44,661 nt of DNA from Penium margaritaceum. Its lineage: Eukaryota; Streptophyta; Zygnematophyceae; Desmidiales; Peniaceae. The position numbers and the translations under genes are program-made. The stretch covers positions 12,670 through 57,330 of the forward strand of contig SZWC01004802.1 in the NCBI GenBank assembly GCA_023375785.1. The letters are read 5' to 3'. Position 1 is the stretch's first letter. Each line of letters starts with the position of its first letter. Below are positions 1 through 11,210 of this stretch, in pieces. The notes beneath the pieces are model-generated. The model was not told where the DNA came from. It saw only the letters and a list, made by a program, of their open reading frames with translations, and did no database searches.

Positions 1-897
1 GGCATGGGGTGGGACCTGAAATCGGACATGCAGGCTATGATTTTTCTGATGACGCTGCCGGAAAGTTGGGGCCCCATGATAACGGTGATTGGAGGGTGGA
101 CTGAAGATCTAGTTTCCTACACCACCGTCTCTGAGTATGTGCGGAATGAAGCCATGCGTCGTAGCAGCAGTGAAGCAAACATGGCTGCCTTTGCCTCACG
201 GAGCAGTGGCACCTTCCGCAATACCTCCTCCTCTGGGTTCAGGGGAAACAACAGCACTAGCAACAGTGGAAGGGGTACAAAGCGCCAAGGAAACTGCCAT
301 AACTGTGGCAAGGCTGGACACTGGGCTCGAGAGTGCCGTGCACCCAAGAAAGAGGGAGGAGACGGGGATGACTGGCGAGGGGGAAATGGTGGGAAGGATC
401 CCACAAGCTTGATGGCTGAGTGTGCCTCCAACAAAGGGAGGGCGATACTCAGGCCAGGAGCCTATGGCCTTGACTCGGGCACAAACGAGCACACCACTTA
501 CGAGAAGAGAGACTTTATCTCTCTTGCTCCATGTAACAAGAACTTCAGGGTCGCCAACGGCAAGGTTGAGGCAGCTGAGGGGATTGGTGACAAGCTGGTC
601 ACAGTGGGTGTCAACGGTGGAGATTCCGACCTCAAGCTAGAGGGGGTGGTCTACTTGGCCTCCTTCACAGCCAACCTGCACTCCGTCTCTAAAACAACTG
701 ACCATGGCATGACAGTGGTCTTTACAGAGAAGGAAGCGGTGATTGTTCCTACCAAGGACATCAACATCTCCTACTCTGCCAAGAAGGTTGTCGCACAGGT
801 TCCTCGTGTCGATGGACTCTACGTCTTGCAGACCAAGACGACAACTCCAACGGCTGAATCTTTGGTGGAGAGTGATGATGAGGAGAGCAGCGATGCA
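1..897 (+). pseudogene. Ty1/copia retrotransposon relic: Gag C-terminal part and protease
   Basis: The frame is open from the left edge, so the Gag start lies outside the window; the first ATG at 4 is probably internal. Counting from that ATG, residues 1-60 resemble the C-terminal part of copia-type Gag. Residues 98-111 (CHNCGKAGHWAREC) are a CCHC zinc knuckle with C98, C101, H106 and C111, which in this family binds RNA during particle assembly. LDSGTNEHTT at 156-165 fits the copia aspartic protease, with D157-S158-G159 as the catalytic triad motif; the usual residue after DSG is Ala or Cys, here Thr. The stretch around 214-250 (VVYLASFTANLHSVSK) matches the segment that follows the protease active site in copia polyproteins. 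The frame is lost at the n at 898, before the integrase catalytic core. It is part of a polyprotein, not a host gene. Confidence 0.85.
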
Positions 898-898
898 N

Positions 899-1308
899 CG
901 AAGGAGAGGCAAGAAGAAGCAGACACAGCAGCTGAAGACGCCTCAAGAAGCATGGTCAGGCAAGAAGCCGGATGCCTCCCATCTCAAGGTGTTTGGTTGC
1001 ACCGGGTTTGCCAAGGTCCAGGCCGGTGAGGGCCCTGGAAAGCTCGACGCAAGAGCACAATGGTGTATTTTCATCGGCTATGACACCGCCCACAAAGCTT
1101 ATCGACTGTGGGACCAAGGAGCCAAGAAGGTCATCCGCAGCAAAGACGTGGATTTCCACGAAAGGTCTGTGAGTAAGGGAGAGCATCTCGAACTCGAGAA
1201 CGCTCCAAAACAGGGAGAGTGGCTCGCTCTCCTTGAAGAGGGAGACGAAGCACCAGCACAATGGCATGGGATAGGTGCTACAACAGGGAGAGGAGCTCAT
1301 GAAGATGA
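899..1308 (+). pseudogene. Ty1/copia relic: C-terminal end of integrase
   Basis: This part reads in a different frame from Gag/protease. From about 921 it contains TPQEAWSGKKPDASHLKVFG, then RAQWCIFIGYDTAHKAYRLW and KKVIRSKDVDF, the well-conserved tail of copia integrases after the DDE core. The zinc-binding HHCC region and the whole catalytic core, normally several hundred bases, are missing between the protease and this point, exactly where the single n at 898 lies. Either the element is deleted or two contigs were joined there. After about 1180 the sequence is the low-conservation linker before reverse transcriptase. A further +1 frame change at roughly 1300-1309 moves the open frame into that of the reverse transcriptase, so the copy is inactive as it stands. 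Confidence 0.8.
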
Positions 1309-2212
1309 CTCGAGGAGTCAGACTCTGATTCCGACGTATCCGATCCTCCGGAACACGAGGAGGATACCCCTCCCATCATCAACGACGAACCAGACCTCCA
1401 ACCTCCGCATCAACAGCACCAGCCAGCAGGTTCAAGGAGCAGTTCACACCTCAAATTATCTCGGCAGCATTACGATGCAGATAGGGGTGAATGGATAGGC
1501 TTCAACTATTCATTCTTGGTTCAAGAGGAGCCAACGTCTGTCGCAGAGGCACTCACTCGGCCTGATAAAGCAGTGTGGGACAAAGCAATTCGCAGTGAAC
1601 TCAGCTCCATTGAAGAGAATGGGACATGGGTTCTGGTGGACAGACCTGCCGGGGCTCACGTTGTGGGGTCCAAGTGGGTGCTGAAAGTGAAAAGGAAACA
1701 AGATGGCAAGATAGACAAGTACAAGGCACGGGTGGTAGCAAAGGGGTTCTCCCAACGGCCTGGCGCAGAGTATGATGAGACCTTTGCTCCAGTTGTGACG
1801 TTTGCCTCCATCCGGTCAATGCTCGCCATTGCTGCTGCCGAGAACATGGAGGTCCACCAGATGGATGTCAAGACAGCCTTCCTTTACGGCAAACTTGACA
1901 AGGAGGTATTGATGGAGGTTCCGGAGGGGGTTGATGCTCCTGAGGGCAAGGTGTGCAGATTGGTGAAGGCACTCTATGGGCTAAAACAAGCGCCAAGACT
2001 TTGGTACCAGGAGATGGACACGTTCATGGCCAAGGAGTCCTTCATGCACTGCGACAATGATCCCAGCATGTACGTGCATGAGAGTGACAAAGGGACAATG
2101 TTGGTCGCCTTGTACGTTGATGACCTGATTCTATGCTCCTCTTCAACGCAGCTGCTAGACGATCTCAAGGGGCAGCTGAGTAGCAGATTCGAGATGAAGG
2201 ACATGGGTCCTC
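1309..2212 (+). pseudogene. Ty1/copia relic: reverse transcriptase, truncated at its C-terminus
   Basis: The open frame begins without an ATG at about 1309 with an acidic, proline- and glutamine-rich linker, and the domain starts near 1530. Counting from the ATG at 1516, recognisable copia RT blocks are NGTWVLVDRP (36-44), SKWVLKVKRKQDG (52-64), KARVVAKGFSQRPGAEYDET (70-89), HQMDVKTAFLYG (114-125) with catalytic D117, KALYGLKQAPRLWY (151-164) and ALYVDDLIL (198-206) with the YVDD active-site aspartates D202-D203. All three catalytic aspartates are present. The frame stays homologous to RT up to RFEMKDMG, then meets the n at 2213 and a stop eight codons after M230. The rest of RT and all of RNase H are missing, so the copy cannot be autonomous. 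The family assignment is very firm; whether the truncation is biological or an assembly join is open. Confidence 0.93.
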
Positions 2213-2344
2213 NGAAAGCTGTGAAAGTCTAGTTTTTCATCCAGAAGTCAAACCAGCTATTTGAACTCTTTACACAACTTCGCATGCTTCCGTATTTTTG
2301 TCTCTGCAGCCTATAACTTGTCTCTCACATACAATTGGTCCTTC
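2213..2344. other. Unassigned spacer after the RT break
   Basis: Sequence after the n at 2213 does not continue the copia polyprotein: there is no RNase H in any frame. It is AT-richer than the flanks, with pyrimidine tracts, and I see no coding signal. It may be the outer part of the hAT-like fragment that follows on the other strand, or a third sequence joined here. Confidence 0.4.
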
Positions 2345-2699
2345 CTAGTGGCTGTTGGTGATCTTGATCACCTTCCTGAGGGCTGCATTTGATTGCATCA
2401 GACAAGCCCTCGTGAATGTCCCCAGCAGCACCACCTGGATGGTCTGGAATTTGCAACATCGTGACAAGGGGAGTGAGTAGGTCACGCAGCTGCCTGACCT
2501 TGGGCCAGAAAACCCTACGGCAAACAGTTTTACGCACACCCTTCTTCTAGTCCCTGAACGCCCCATCCCTCAGGGCACCCATGTGTGCCAATGTGCTGGC
2601 GTTTACCAGCTTGAGCAGAAAAGGGTGCATGTCCAGCAGCCGCTGCAGCACAATGTGCACGGGCGCAAATAGCATGGTTGACCGTGGGAGCAATACCCG
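2345..2699 (-). pseudogene. hAT-like transposase fragment, broken
   Basis: Read on the minus strand from about 2699, one frame gives HIVLQRLLDMHPFLLKLVN and, after an in-frame stop at 2548-2550, RRVFWPKVRQLRDLLTPLVT followed by GGAAGDIHEGLSDAI. The order and spacing resemble the part of plant hAT-family transposases after the DUF659 domain: a T-R-F/W-x-x-x-x-x-x-L-x-R-L-L block, then FW-x-x-V, then L-x-P-L-V-x-x-L, then a G-x-I-x-E-x-x-x-x-A block. A one-base shift near 2390 would continue as NAALRKVIK. No catalytic residues are covered. The match is from memory of the family pattern only, so the assignment is moderate. The stop and frame change show that it is a dead relic. It lies opposite to the copia fragment, so it is a separate element. 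Confidence 0.42.
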
Positions 2700-2731
2700 G
2701 TCCCTGTTGAATATTTATGCCCCTTGTTCAG

Positions 2732-3208
2732 TGTTGTAGGACGGATCAGGAATGCTCTTCCCCTTGTGGAGGTATGACCCCTAGATCCGTTGTAGTGTGA
2801 CTCAACTATGCTCTATCTCTTGTGAGATATGACCTGTGAGTACACCATGTGGGTGAGTGGTTACCTTGGCCATTTTGTTGATTTGGCCAAGTGAGAGGTC
2901 ATGAGGTTGATCCTAGCCCCATGCATATCTTGTTTGCTGTGGAAGCTTCCAAGAAAGAAATTCCGTAGCTTCTTGGACGCTACATGGTTGGTCTGTCACC
3001 TTGACACTAGGATGCTTATGTGTCAAGTCCACAACGCAAGTCTATTGGTGACGTGGCTGGTTCAGGCCACTTCCCACGAATGTGCTTTTGAGTTCTAGGA
3101 CTGGACAGACAGCTATAAAAGGACTTGTCTTGCATACTGATCAATCAACCCTTTCTTGATGCTCTCTTGCGTATTGACGACTTGAGCTCTTCTTGAGATG
3201 TAATGCTA
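2732..3208 (+). mobile_element. Probable LTR or LTR fragment abutting the satellite array
   Basis: This non-coding stretch begins TGTTGTAGGACGG, as an LTR would (5'-TG), and carries TATAAAAGG at 3114, followed about 60-90 bp later by a pyrimidine-rich, TTGA-containing tail like the R-U5 part of plant copia LTRs. It should end in CA, but it passes directly into the first degenerate 21-bp units at about 3209, so its 3' end is missing or unrecognised. No second copy lies in the window, so LTR identity rests on layout alone. It could be the 3' LTR of the copia relic upstream. No ATG downstream of the TATA box opens a frame into the array: the candidates at about 3159 and 3198 hit stops within a few codons. 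Confidence 0.4.
3114..3122 (+). promoter_or_regulatory. Candidate TATA box pointing into the array
   Basis: TATAAAAGG is a strong match to a plant TATA box, inside the LTR-like segment. Expected initiation about 30 bp downstream would be near 3145-3150, so transcription would enter the 21-bp array after roughly 60 bases. Activity is inferred from sequence only. Confidence 0.45.
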
Positions 3209-3520
3209 AGGCGTTAGTACCCTAGGCTGAGACGCAAGAACCCTAGGAACAGGCGCAGGTACCCTAGGTACAGGCGCAGGTATCCTAGGGACAGGCACAG
3301 GTACCTTCTGCACAAGCGCAAGTACCCTAGGCACAGGTGCAGGTACCCTAGGCACAGGCGCAGATACCCTAGGCACAGGCGCAAGTACCCTAAGCACAGG
3401 CGCAGGTACCCTAGGCACAGGCGCAGGTAGCCCAGGCACAGGCGCAGGTACCCTAGGCACACGCGCAGGTACCCTAGGCATGGGCGTAGGTACCCTAGGC
3501 ACAGGCGCAGGTACCCTAGG

Positions 3521-3860
3521 GACAGACTTATGTACCCTGGGCACATGCGCATATAGCTTGAACACAGGCGCAGGTACACTAGGCACAGGCGCAGGTACCC
3601 TAGGCACAGGCGCAGGTAGCCCAGGCACAGGCGCAGGTACCCTAGGCACAGGCGCAGGTACCCTAGGCACAGGCGCAGGTACCCTAGGCACAGGCGCAGG
3701 TAGCCCAGGCACAGGCGCAGGTACCCTAGGCACAGGCGCAGGTACCCTAGGCATGGGCGTAGGTACCCTAGGCACAGGCGCAGGTACCCTAGGGACAGAC
3801 TTATGTACCCTGGGCACAGGCGCATATAGCTTGAACACAGGCGCAGGTACACTAGGCACA
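3521..3860 (+). repeat. 273-bp direct duplication inside the array
   Basis: The unusual run GACAGACTTATG followed by CATATAGCTTGAAC occurs at 3521 and again at 3794, 273 bp (13 units) apart, with matching neighbours. A diverged relative lies near 5513. It marks an early block duplication at the left end of the array. Confidence 0.8.
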
Positions 3861-5041
3861 GGCGCAGGTACCCTAGGCACAGGCGCAGGTACCCTAAGCA
3901 CAAGCGCAGGAACCCTAAGCACAGGCACAGGTACCCTACGCACAAGCGTAGGTACCCTAGGCACAAACGCAGGTACACTAGGCACGGGCGCAAGTACCCT
4001 AGGCACACGCGCAGGTACCCTAGGGACAGGCCCCTAGGGACAGGCGCAGGTACCCTAGGGACAGGCACACGTAACCTGGGCACAGGCGTAGGTACCCTAG
4101 GCAGAGGCGCAGGTATCCTAGGCACAGGTGCAAATACCCTAAGCACAGGCGCAGGTAACCTGGGCACAGGCGCAGGTATCCTAGAGATAGGCGCAGGTAC
4201 CCTAGGCACAGGCGCAGGTACCCTAGGCACAGGCACAGGTACCCTAGGCACAGGCGCAGGTACCATAGGCACAGTCAAAGCTACCCTAGGCACAGGCGCA
4301 GGTACCCTAGGCACAGGCGCAGGTACCCTAGGCACAAGCGGAGGTACCCCAAGCAGAGGCCCCTAGGGACAGGCACAGGTACCCTAGGGACAGGCGCAGG
4401 TACCCTAGGCACAGGCGCAGGTACCCTAGGCACAAGCGGAGGTACCCCAAGCAGAGGCCCCTAGGGACAGGCACAGGTACCCTAGGGACAGGTGCAGGTA
4501 ACCTAGGCACAGGCGCAGGTACCCTAGGCACAGGCGGAGGTATCCTAGGCACAGGTGCAGGTACCCTAGGCACAAGCAAGGGTAACCTAGGCACAGGCAC
4601 AGGTACCCTAGGGGCAGGCGCCGGTACCCTAGGCACAGGCACAGGTACCCTAGGCACAGACGGTACCCTAGGCACAAGCGCAGGTACTCTAGGCACAGTC
4701 GCAAGTACCCTAGGCACAGGCGCAGGTACCCTAGGCACGGGCGCGGGTACCTTAGGCACAGGCGCAGGTACCCTAGGAATAGGCACAAGTAACGTGGGCA
4801 CAGGCGAAAGTAATCTAGGGACAGGCGCAGGTACCCTAGGCACAAGTGCAGGTAACCTACGCACAGGCACACGTACCCTAGGCACAGTCGCAGGTGCCCT
4901 AGGCACAGGCGTAGGTACCCTAGGGACAGGCGCAGGTACCCTAGGCACAAGTATCCTAGGCACAGGCGCAAGTAACCTCGGCACATGCGCAGGTAGCCTA
5001 GGCACAGGCACAAGTACCGTAGGCACAGGCGCAGGTACCCG

Positions 5042-8000
5042 ATGCACAGGTTCAGGTATCCTAAGCACAGGCGCAGGTACCCTAGGCAAAGGCACAGGTA
5101 CCCTGGGCACAGGCGTAGGTACCCTATGCACAAGCGCAGGCATCCTAGGCATAGGCACAGGTACCCTAGGTACAAGCGCAGGTACCCTAGGCACACGCCC
5201 AGGTACATTAGGCATAGGCATTGCGCAGGTACCCTAGGCACATGCACAGGTACCCTAAGCACAGGCGCAGGTACTCTAGGCACAGGCGCAGGTACCCTTT
5301 GCACAGGCGAAAGTACCCTAGGCATAGGCGCAGGTACCCTAGGCACATGCGTAGGTACCCTAGGCACAAGCACATGTACCATATGCACAGGCGCAGGTAC
5401 CATAGGCACAAGCGTAGATAGCCTGGACACAGGTGTAGGTACCCTAGGCACAGGCGCAGGTACCATAGGCACAGGCGCAGGTACCCTAGGCACAGGCGCA
5501 TGTACCCTAGGGATAGACTTATGTACCCTGGGCACAGGCGCACGTAACCTGAATACAGGCGCAGGTACACTAGGCACAGGCGCAGGTACCCTAGGCACAG
5601 ACGCAGGTACCCTAGGCACAAGCGCAGGAACCCTAAGCACAGGCGCAGGTACCCTACACACAAGCGCGGGTACCCTAGGCACAAGCGCAGGTACACTAGG
5701 CACGGGCGCAGGAATCCTAGGCAAAGGCGCAAGTACCCTAGGCACAGGCGCAGGTACCATAGGCATAGTCGCAGGTACCTTAGGCAGAGGCGTAGGTACC
5801 CTAGGCACAGGCGCAGGTACCCTAGGCACAAGCGGAGGTACCCCAGGCAGAGGCCCCTAGGGACAGGCGCAGGTACCCTAGGCACAGGCGCAGGTAACCT
5901 AGGCACAGGCACAGGTACCCTAGGCACAGGCGGAGGTATCCTAGGCACAGGTGCAGGTACCATAGGCTCAAGCGCAGGTAACCTGGGCACAGGCACAGGT
6001 ACCCTAGGGACAGGCGCAGGTACCCTAGGCACAGGCGCAGGTACCCTAGGCAAAGACGCAGGTACCCTAGGCACAAGCGCAGGTACTCTAGGCAGAGTCT
6101 CAAGTACCCTAGGCACAGGCGCATGTTCCCTAGGCACGGGCGCGGGTACCTTAGGCACAGGCGCAGGTACCCTAGGCACAGGCACAAGTAACCTGGGTAC
6201 AGGCGCAGGTACCCTAGGGACAGGCGTAGGTACCCTAGGCACAAGCGCAGGTAACCTAAGCAAAAGCACATGTACCCTAGGCACAGTTGCAGGTACCCTA
6301 TGCACAGGCGTAGGTACCCTAGGGACATGCGCAGGTACCCTATGCACAAGTATCCTAGGCACAGGCGCAAGTGCCCTTGGCACATGTGCAGGTAGCCTAG
6401 GCACAGGCACAAGTACCGTAGGCACAGGCGCAGGTACCCGATGCACAGGTGCAGGTACCCTAAGCACAGGCGCAGGTACCCTAGGCAAAGGCACAGGTAC
6501 CCTGGGCACAGGCGCGGGTACCCCATGCACAGGCGCAGGCATCCCAGGCACAGGCGCAGGTAGCCTAGGTTTTAGGCGCAGGTACCCTAGGCACAGGCCC
6601 AGGTACATTAGGCATAGGCGTTGCGCAGGTACCCTAGGCACACGCACAGGTATCCTAAGCACAGGCGCAGGTACCCTAGGCACAGGCGCAGGTACCCTTT
6701 GCACAGGCGCAAGTACCCTAGGCATAGGCGCAGGTACCATAGGCACATGCGATGGTACCCTAGGCACAAGCACAGGTACCCTAGGCGCAGGCGCAGGTAC
6801 CATAGGCACAGGCGCAGGTAGTCTGGACACAGGTGTAGATACCCTAGGCACAGGCGCAGGTACCCTAGGCACAGGCGCAGGTACCCTAGACACAGGCACA
6901 GGTACCCTAGGCACAGGCGCAGGTACCCTAGGCACAGGCGCAGGTACCTTAGGCACAGGCGCAGGTACCCTAGGCACAGGCGCAGGTACCCTTTGCACAG
7001 GCGCAAGTACCCTAGGCACAGGCGCAGGTACCATAGGCACAGGCGCAGGTAGTCTGGACACAGGTGTAGATACCCTAGGCACAGGCGCAGGTACCCTAGG
7101 CACAGGCGCAGGTACCCTAGACACAGGCACAGGTACCCTAGGCACAGGCGGAGGTACCCTAGGCTCAGACACACGAACCCTAGGAACAGGCGCAGGTACC
7201 TTAGGTACAGGGACAGGTATCCTAAGGACAGGCGCAGGTACCTTAGGCAAAGGCGTAGGTACCCTAGGCACTGGTGCAGGAACCCTAGGCACAGGCGCAG
7301 ATACCTTAGGCACAGGCGTAGGTACCCTAAGCATAGGCGCAGGTACCCTAGACACAGGCGCAGGTACCCCAGGCACAGGTGCAGGTACCATAGGCACCGG
7401 CGCATGCACCCTATGCACATGCGCATGTACTCTATGCACAGGCGCATGTACTCTAAGCAAAGGTGCACGTACCCTAGGCACAAGCGCAAGTACAATAGGC
7501 ACAGGCGCATGTACCCTAGGGACAAGCACAGGTACAGTAGGCATAGGCGCAAGTACCCTAGGCATAGGCGCAGGTACCCTAGGGACAGGCGCAGGTACCC
7601 TGGGCACAAGCGCAGGTAACCTGGCAACAGGCGCAGGTACCCTATGCACAGGCACAAGTACCCTAGGCACAGGCGTAGGTACCCTAGGCACAGGCGAAGG
7701 TACCCGAGGCACAGGCGTAGGCACCCCGGGCACAGTTGCACGTACCCTAGGGACAGGCGCAGGTACCCTAGGCATAGGCGCAGGTACCCTAGGCAGAACC
7801 GCAGGTACCATATGCACAGGGGCAGGTATCATAAGCACTGCCGTAGGTACCATAGGCACAGTCGCAGGTACCCTAGGCACATGCACAGGTACCCTAGGCA
7901 CGGGCGCAGGTACCCTAGGCAAAGGCCCAGGTACCCTAGGCACAGGCACAGGTAACCTGGGCACAAGCGCAGGTACCCTAGGGACAGGCGCAGGTACCCT

Positions 8001-10660
8001 AGGCACAAGCGCAGGTAACATACGCACAGGCACAGGTACCCTAGGCTCAATTGCCGGTACCTTAGGCACAGGCGTAGGTACCGTAGGGACAGGCGCAGGT
8101 ACCCTAGGCACAGGGATCTTAGGCACAGGCGTAGGTATTCTAGGCACATGCGCAGGTAGCCTAGGCACAGGCGTAACTCCCTTGAGCACAGACGCAGGTA
8201 CCCAATGCACTGGCGTAGGTACCCTAAGCACATGAGCAGGTATCTGAGGCAAAGGCGTAGGTACCCTATGCACAGGCACAGGTACCCTAGGCAAAGGTGC
8301 AGGTACCCTAGGCACAGGGGAAGGTATCCTAAGCATGAGCGCATGTACCCTAGGCACAGGCACATGTACCATAAGCACAGGCGCAGGTACCATAGGCACA
8401 GGGGCAGGTACCCTAGGCTCAGGCGCAGGTACCCTACGGACAGGGGCAAGTACCCTAGGCACAGGCGCAGGTACCTTAGGCACAGGCGCAGGTACCCTAG
8501 GCACTGGCGCAGGTACCCTAGGCACAAGCGCAGGTACCCTAGGCATAGGCGCAGGTACCCTAGGCACAGGCGCAGGTACCCTAGGCAAGGGGGCAGGTAC
8601 CCTAAGCACAGGCGCAGGTACCCTAGGCACAAGCGTAGGTACCCTAGGCACAGGCGCAGGTATCCTAGGCGCAAGAGCAAGTATCCTAGGCACACGCGTA
8701 GGTACCCTAGGCACAGGCGCAGGTACCCTAGGCACAGGCGCAGGTACCCTAAGCAAAGGCGCACGTACCATAGACACAAGCGTAGCTACGCTAGGGACAG
8801 GCGCAGGTACCCTAGGCACGGGCGCAGGTACCCTATGCACAGTCGCAGGCACCCTAGGCACAGGCGCAGGTACCCTAGGCACAAGCGCAGGTACCCCAAG
8901 TACTGGCGCAGGTACCTTAGGCACAGGCGCAAGTACCCTAAGCATAGGCACACGTACCCTAGCCACAGGCGCAATTACCATAGGCACAAGCGCACGTACC
9001 CTAGGCAAAGGCGCAGGTACCCTAAGCACAAACGCAGGTACCATAGGCACACGCGCAGGTATCCTAGGCACAGGAACAGGTACCCTAGGCACAAGCGCAG
9101 GTAACCTAGGCACAGGCACACCTACCCTAGGCATAGTCACAGGTACCCTAGGCACAGGCGTAGGTACCATAGGGAAAGGCGCAGGTACCCTAGGCACAGG
9201 TATCCTAGGCACAGGCGCAAGTACCCTTGGTACATGCGTAGGTAGCCTAGGCACAGGCACAAGTACCGTAGGCACAGGCACAGGTACGCGATGCACAGGT
9301 GCAGGTATCCTAAGCACAGGCGTAGGTACCCTAGGCAAAGGCAAAGGTACCCTAGGCACAGGCGCAGGTATCCTATGCACAGGCGCAGGCATCCTAGGCA
9401 CAGGCGCAGGTACCCTAGGTACAGGCGCAGGTACCCTAGACACAAGCCCAGGTACCTTAGGCAGAGGCGTTGCGTAGGTATCCTACGCACAGGCACAGGT
9501 ACCCTAGGCACATGCGCAGGTACGCTATGCACAGGCGCAAGTACCCTAGGCATAGGCGTAAGTATCCTAGGCACATGCGCAGGTACCCTAGGCACAAGCG
9601 CAGGTACCCTAGGCACAGGCGCAGGTACCATAGGCACAGGCGCAGGTAACCTGGACAAAGGTGTAGGTACCCTAGGCACAGGCGGAGGTACCCTAGGCAC
9701 AGGCGCAGGTACCCTAGGCACAGGCGGAAGTACCCTAGGCTCAGACGTAGGAACCCTAGGACCAGGCGCAGGTACCCTAGGTACAGGCGTAGGTATCCTA
9801 GGGATAGGCGCAGGTACCTTATGCACAGGCGCAGGTACCCTAGGCACATGTGCAGGTACCCTAGGCACAGGCGCAGGTACCCTAAGCATAGGCGCAGGTA
9901 CCCTAGGCACAGGCGCAGGTACCCTAGGCACAGGCGCAGGTACCCTAAGCATAGGCGCAGGTACCCTAGGCACATGTGCAGGTACCCTAGGCACAGGCGC
10001 AGGTACCCTAAGCATAGGCGCAGGTACCCTAGGCACAGGCGCAGGTACCCTAGGCACAGGCGCAGGTACCCTAAGCATAGGCGCAGGTACCCTAGGCATA
10101 GGCGCAGGTACCCTAGGCACAGGCGCAGGTACCCTAGGGAGAGGCGCAGGTACCCTAGGCACAGGCGCAAGAACCCTAGACACAGTCGCAAGTACCCTAG
10201 GCACAGGCACAGGTACCCTAGGCACGGGCGCAGGTACCCTAGGCAGAGGCCCAGGTACCCTAGGCACAGGCACAAGTAACCTGGGCTCAAGCGCAGGTAC
10301 CCTAGGGACAAGCGCAGGAACCCTAGGCACAAGCGCAGGTAACATAGGCACAGGCACAGGTACCCTATGCACAATTGCAGGTACCCTAGGCACAGGCGCA
10401 GGTACCGTAGGGACAGGCGCAGGTACCCTAGGCACAGGTATCTTAGGCACAGGCGTATGTATTCTAGGCACATGCGCAGGTAGCATTGGCACAGGCGCAA
10501 CTACCTTAGGCACAGACGCAGGTACTCGATGCACTGGTGTAGGTATCCTAAGGACAGGCACAGGTACCCAAGGCAAAGGCGTAGGTACCCTATGCACAAG
10601 CACAGGTACCCCAGGCACAGGCGCAGGTACCCTAGGCACAGGGGCAGGTATCCTAAGCAT
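5042..10660 (+). repeat. Set of kb-scale superrepeats with shared landmark units
   Basis: A landmark run of units (CGATGCACAGG, then AAGCACAGG, then a GGCAAAGGC unit, then CTATGCACA) recurs at about 5040, 6436, 8200, 9286 and 10520. Three of these (5040, 6436, 9286) are followed within about 200 bp by the same length-changed unit, containing GCATTGCG, GCGTTGCG and GCGTTGCG respectively (about 5219, 6618, 9467). Landmark spacing is about 1.1-1.8 kb, so this part of block A grew by duplication of segments 50-85 monomers long that later diverged. Boundaries are approximate because I aligned by landmarks only. Confidence 0.7.
9834..10085 (+). repeat. 126-bp (6-mer) unit, two tandem copies
   Basis: Copies at 9834-9959 and 9960-10085. 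Each starts with a unit carrying CACATGTGCA and contains two AAGCATAGG units in the same relative positions. I see no differences between the copies. Confidence 0.85.
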
Positions 10661-10867
10661 GAGCGCATGTACCCTAGGCACAGGCGCATGTACCCTAAGC
10701 ACATGCGCAGGTACCATAGGCACAGGGGCAGGTACCCTAGGCTCAGGCGCAGGTACCCTACGGACAGGAACAAGTACCCTAGGCACAGGCGCAGGTACCT
10801 CAGGCATAGGTGCAGGTACCCTAGGCATTGGCGCAGGTACCCTAGGCACAGGCGCAGGTACCCTAGG

Positions 10868-11210
10868 CATAGGCGCAGGTACCTTAGGCACAGGCGCAGG
10901 TACCCTAAGCACAGGCGCAAGTACCCTAGGCACAGGCACAGGTACCCTAGGCACAGGCGCAAGTACCATAGGCGCAAGCGGAGGTACCTTAGGCACANGG
11001 CGCAGGTACCCTAGGCACAGGCGCAGGTACCCTAGGCACAGGCGCAGGTACCCTAGGCACAGGCGCAGGTACCCTAGGCATAGGCGCAGGTACCTTAGGC
11101 ACAGGCGCAGGTACCCTAAGCACAGGCGCAAGTACCCTAGGCACAGGCACAGGTACCCTAGGCACAGGCGCAAGTACCATAGGCGCAAGCGGAGGTACCT
11201 TAGGCACATG
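10868..11210 (+). repeat. About 210-bp block repeated on both sides of a single n
   Basis: The units from about 10868 to 10997, including GCGCAAGCGGAGG, recur almost exactly from about 11079, an offset of 211 bases that is 210 plus the extra n at 10998. This could be a true 10-unit tandem duplication or an overlap that was not merged when two contigs were joined. Confidence 0.7.

Noticed and set aside
4..1029. Treating the 341-codon frame as one intact host protein with a zinc knuckle
   Set aside because: The zinc knuckle, DSG protease motif and following copia-type block identify it as retrotransposon Gag-protease. The part after 898 is out of frame with the element.
5208..9443. A 1,411-codon minus-strand open frame with APVPRVP repeats, resembling an extensin-like wall protein
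   Set aside because: The repeat unit is 21 bp and this frame has no stop in the consensus. Equally long frames exist on the other strand and in the other open frames. There is no signal peptide, no conserved non-repeat domain and no sign of codon-level constraint.
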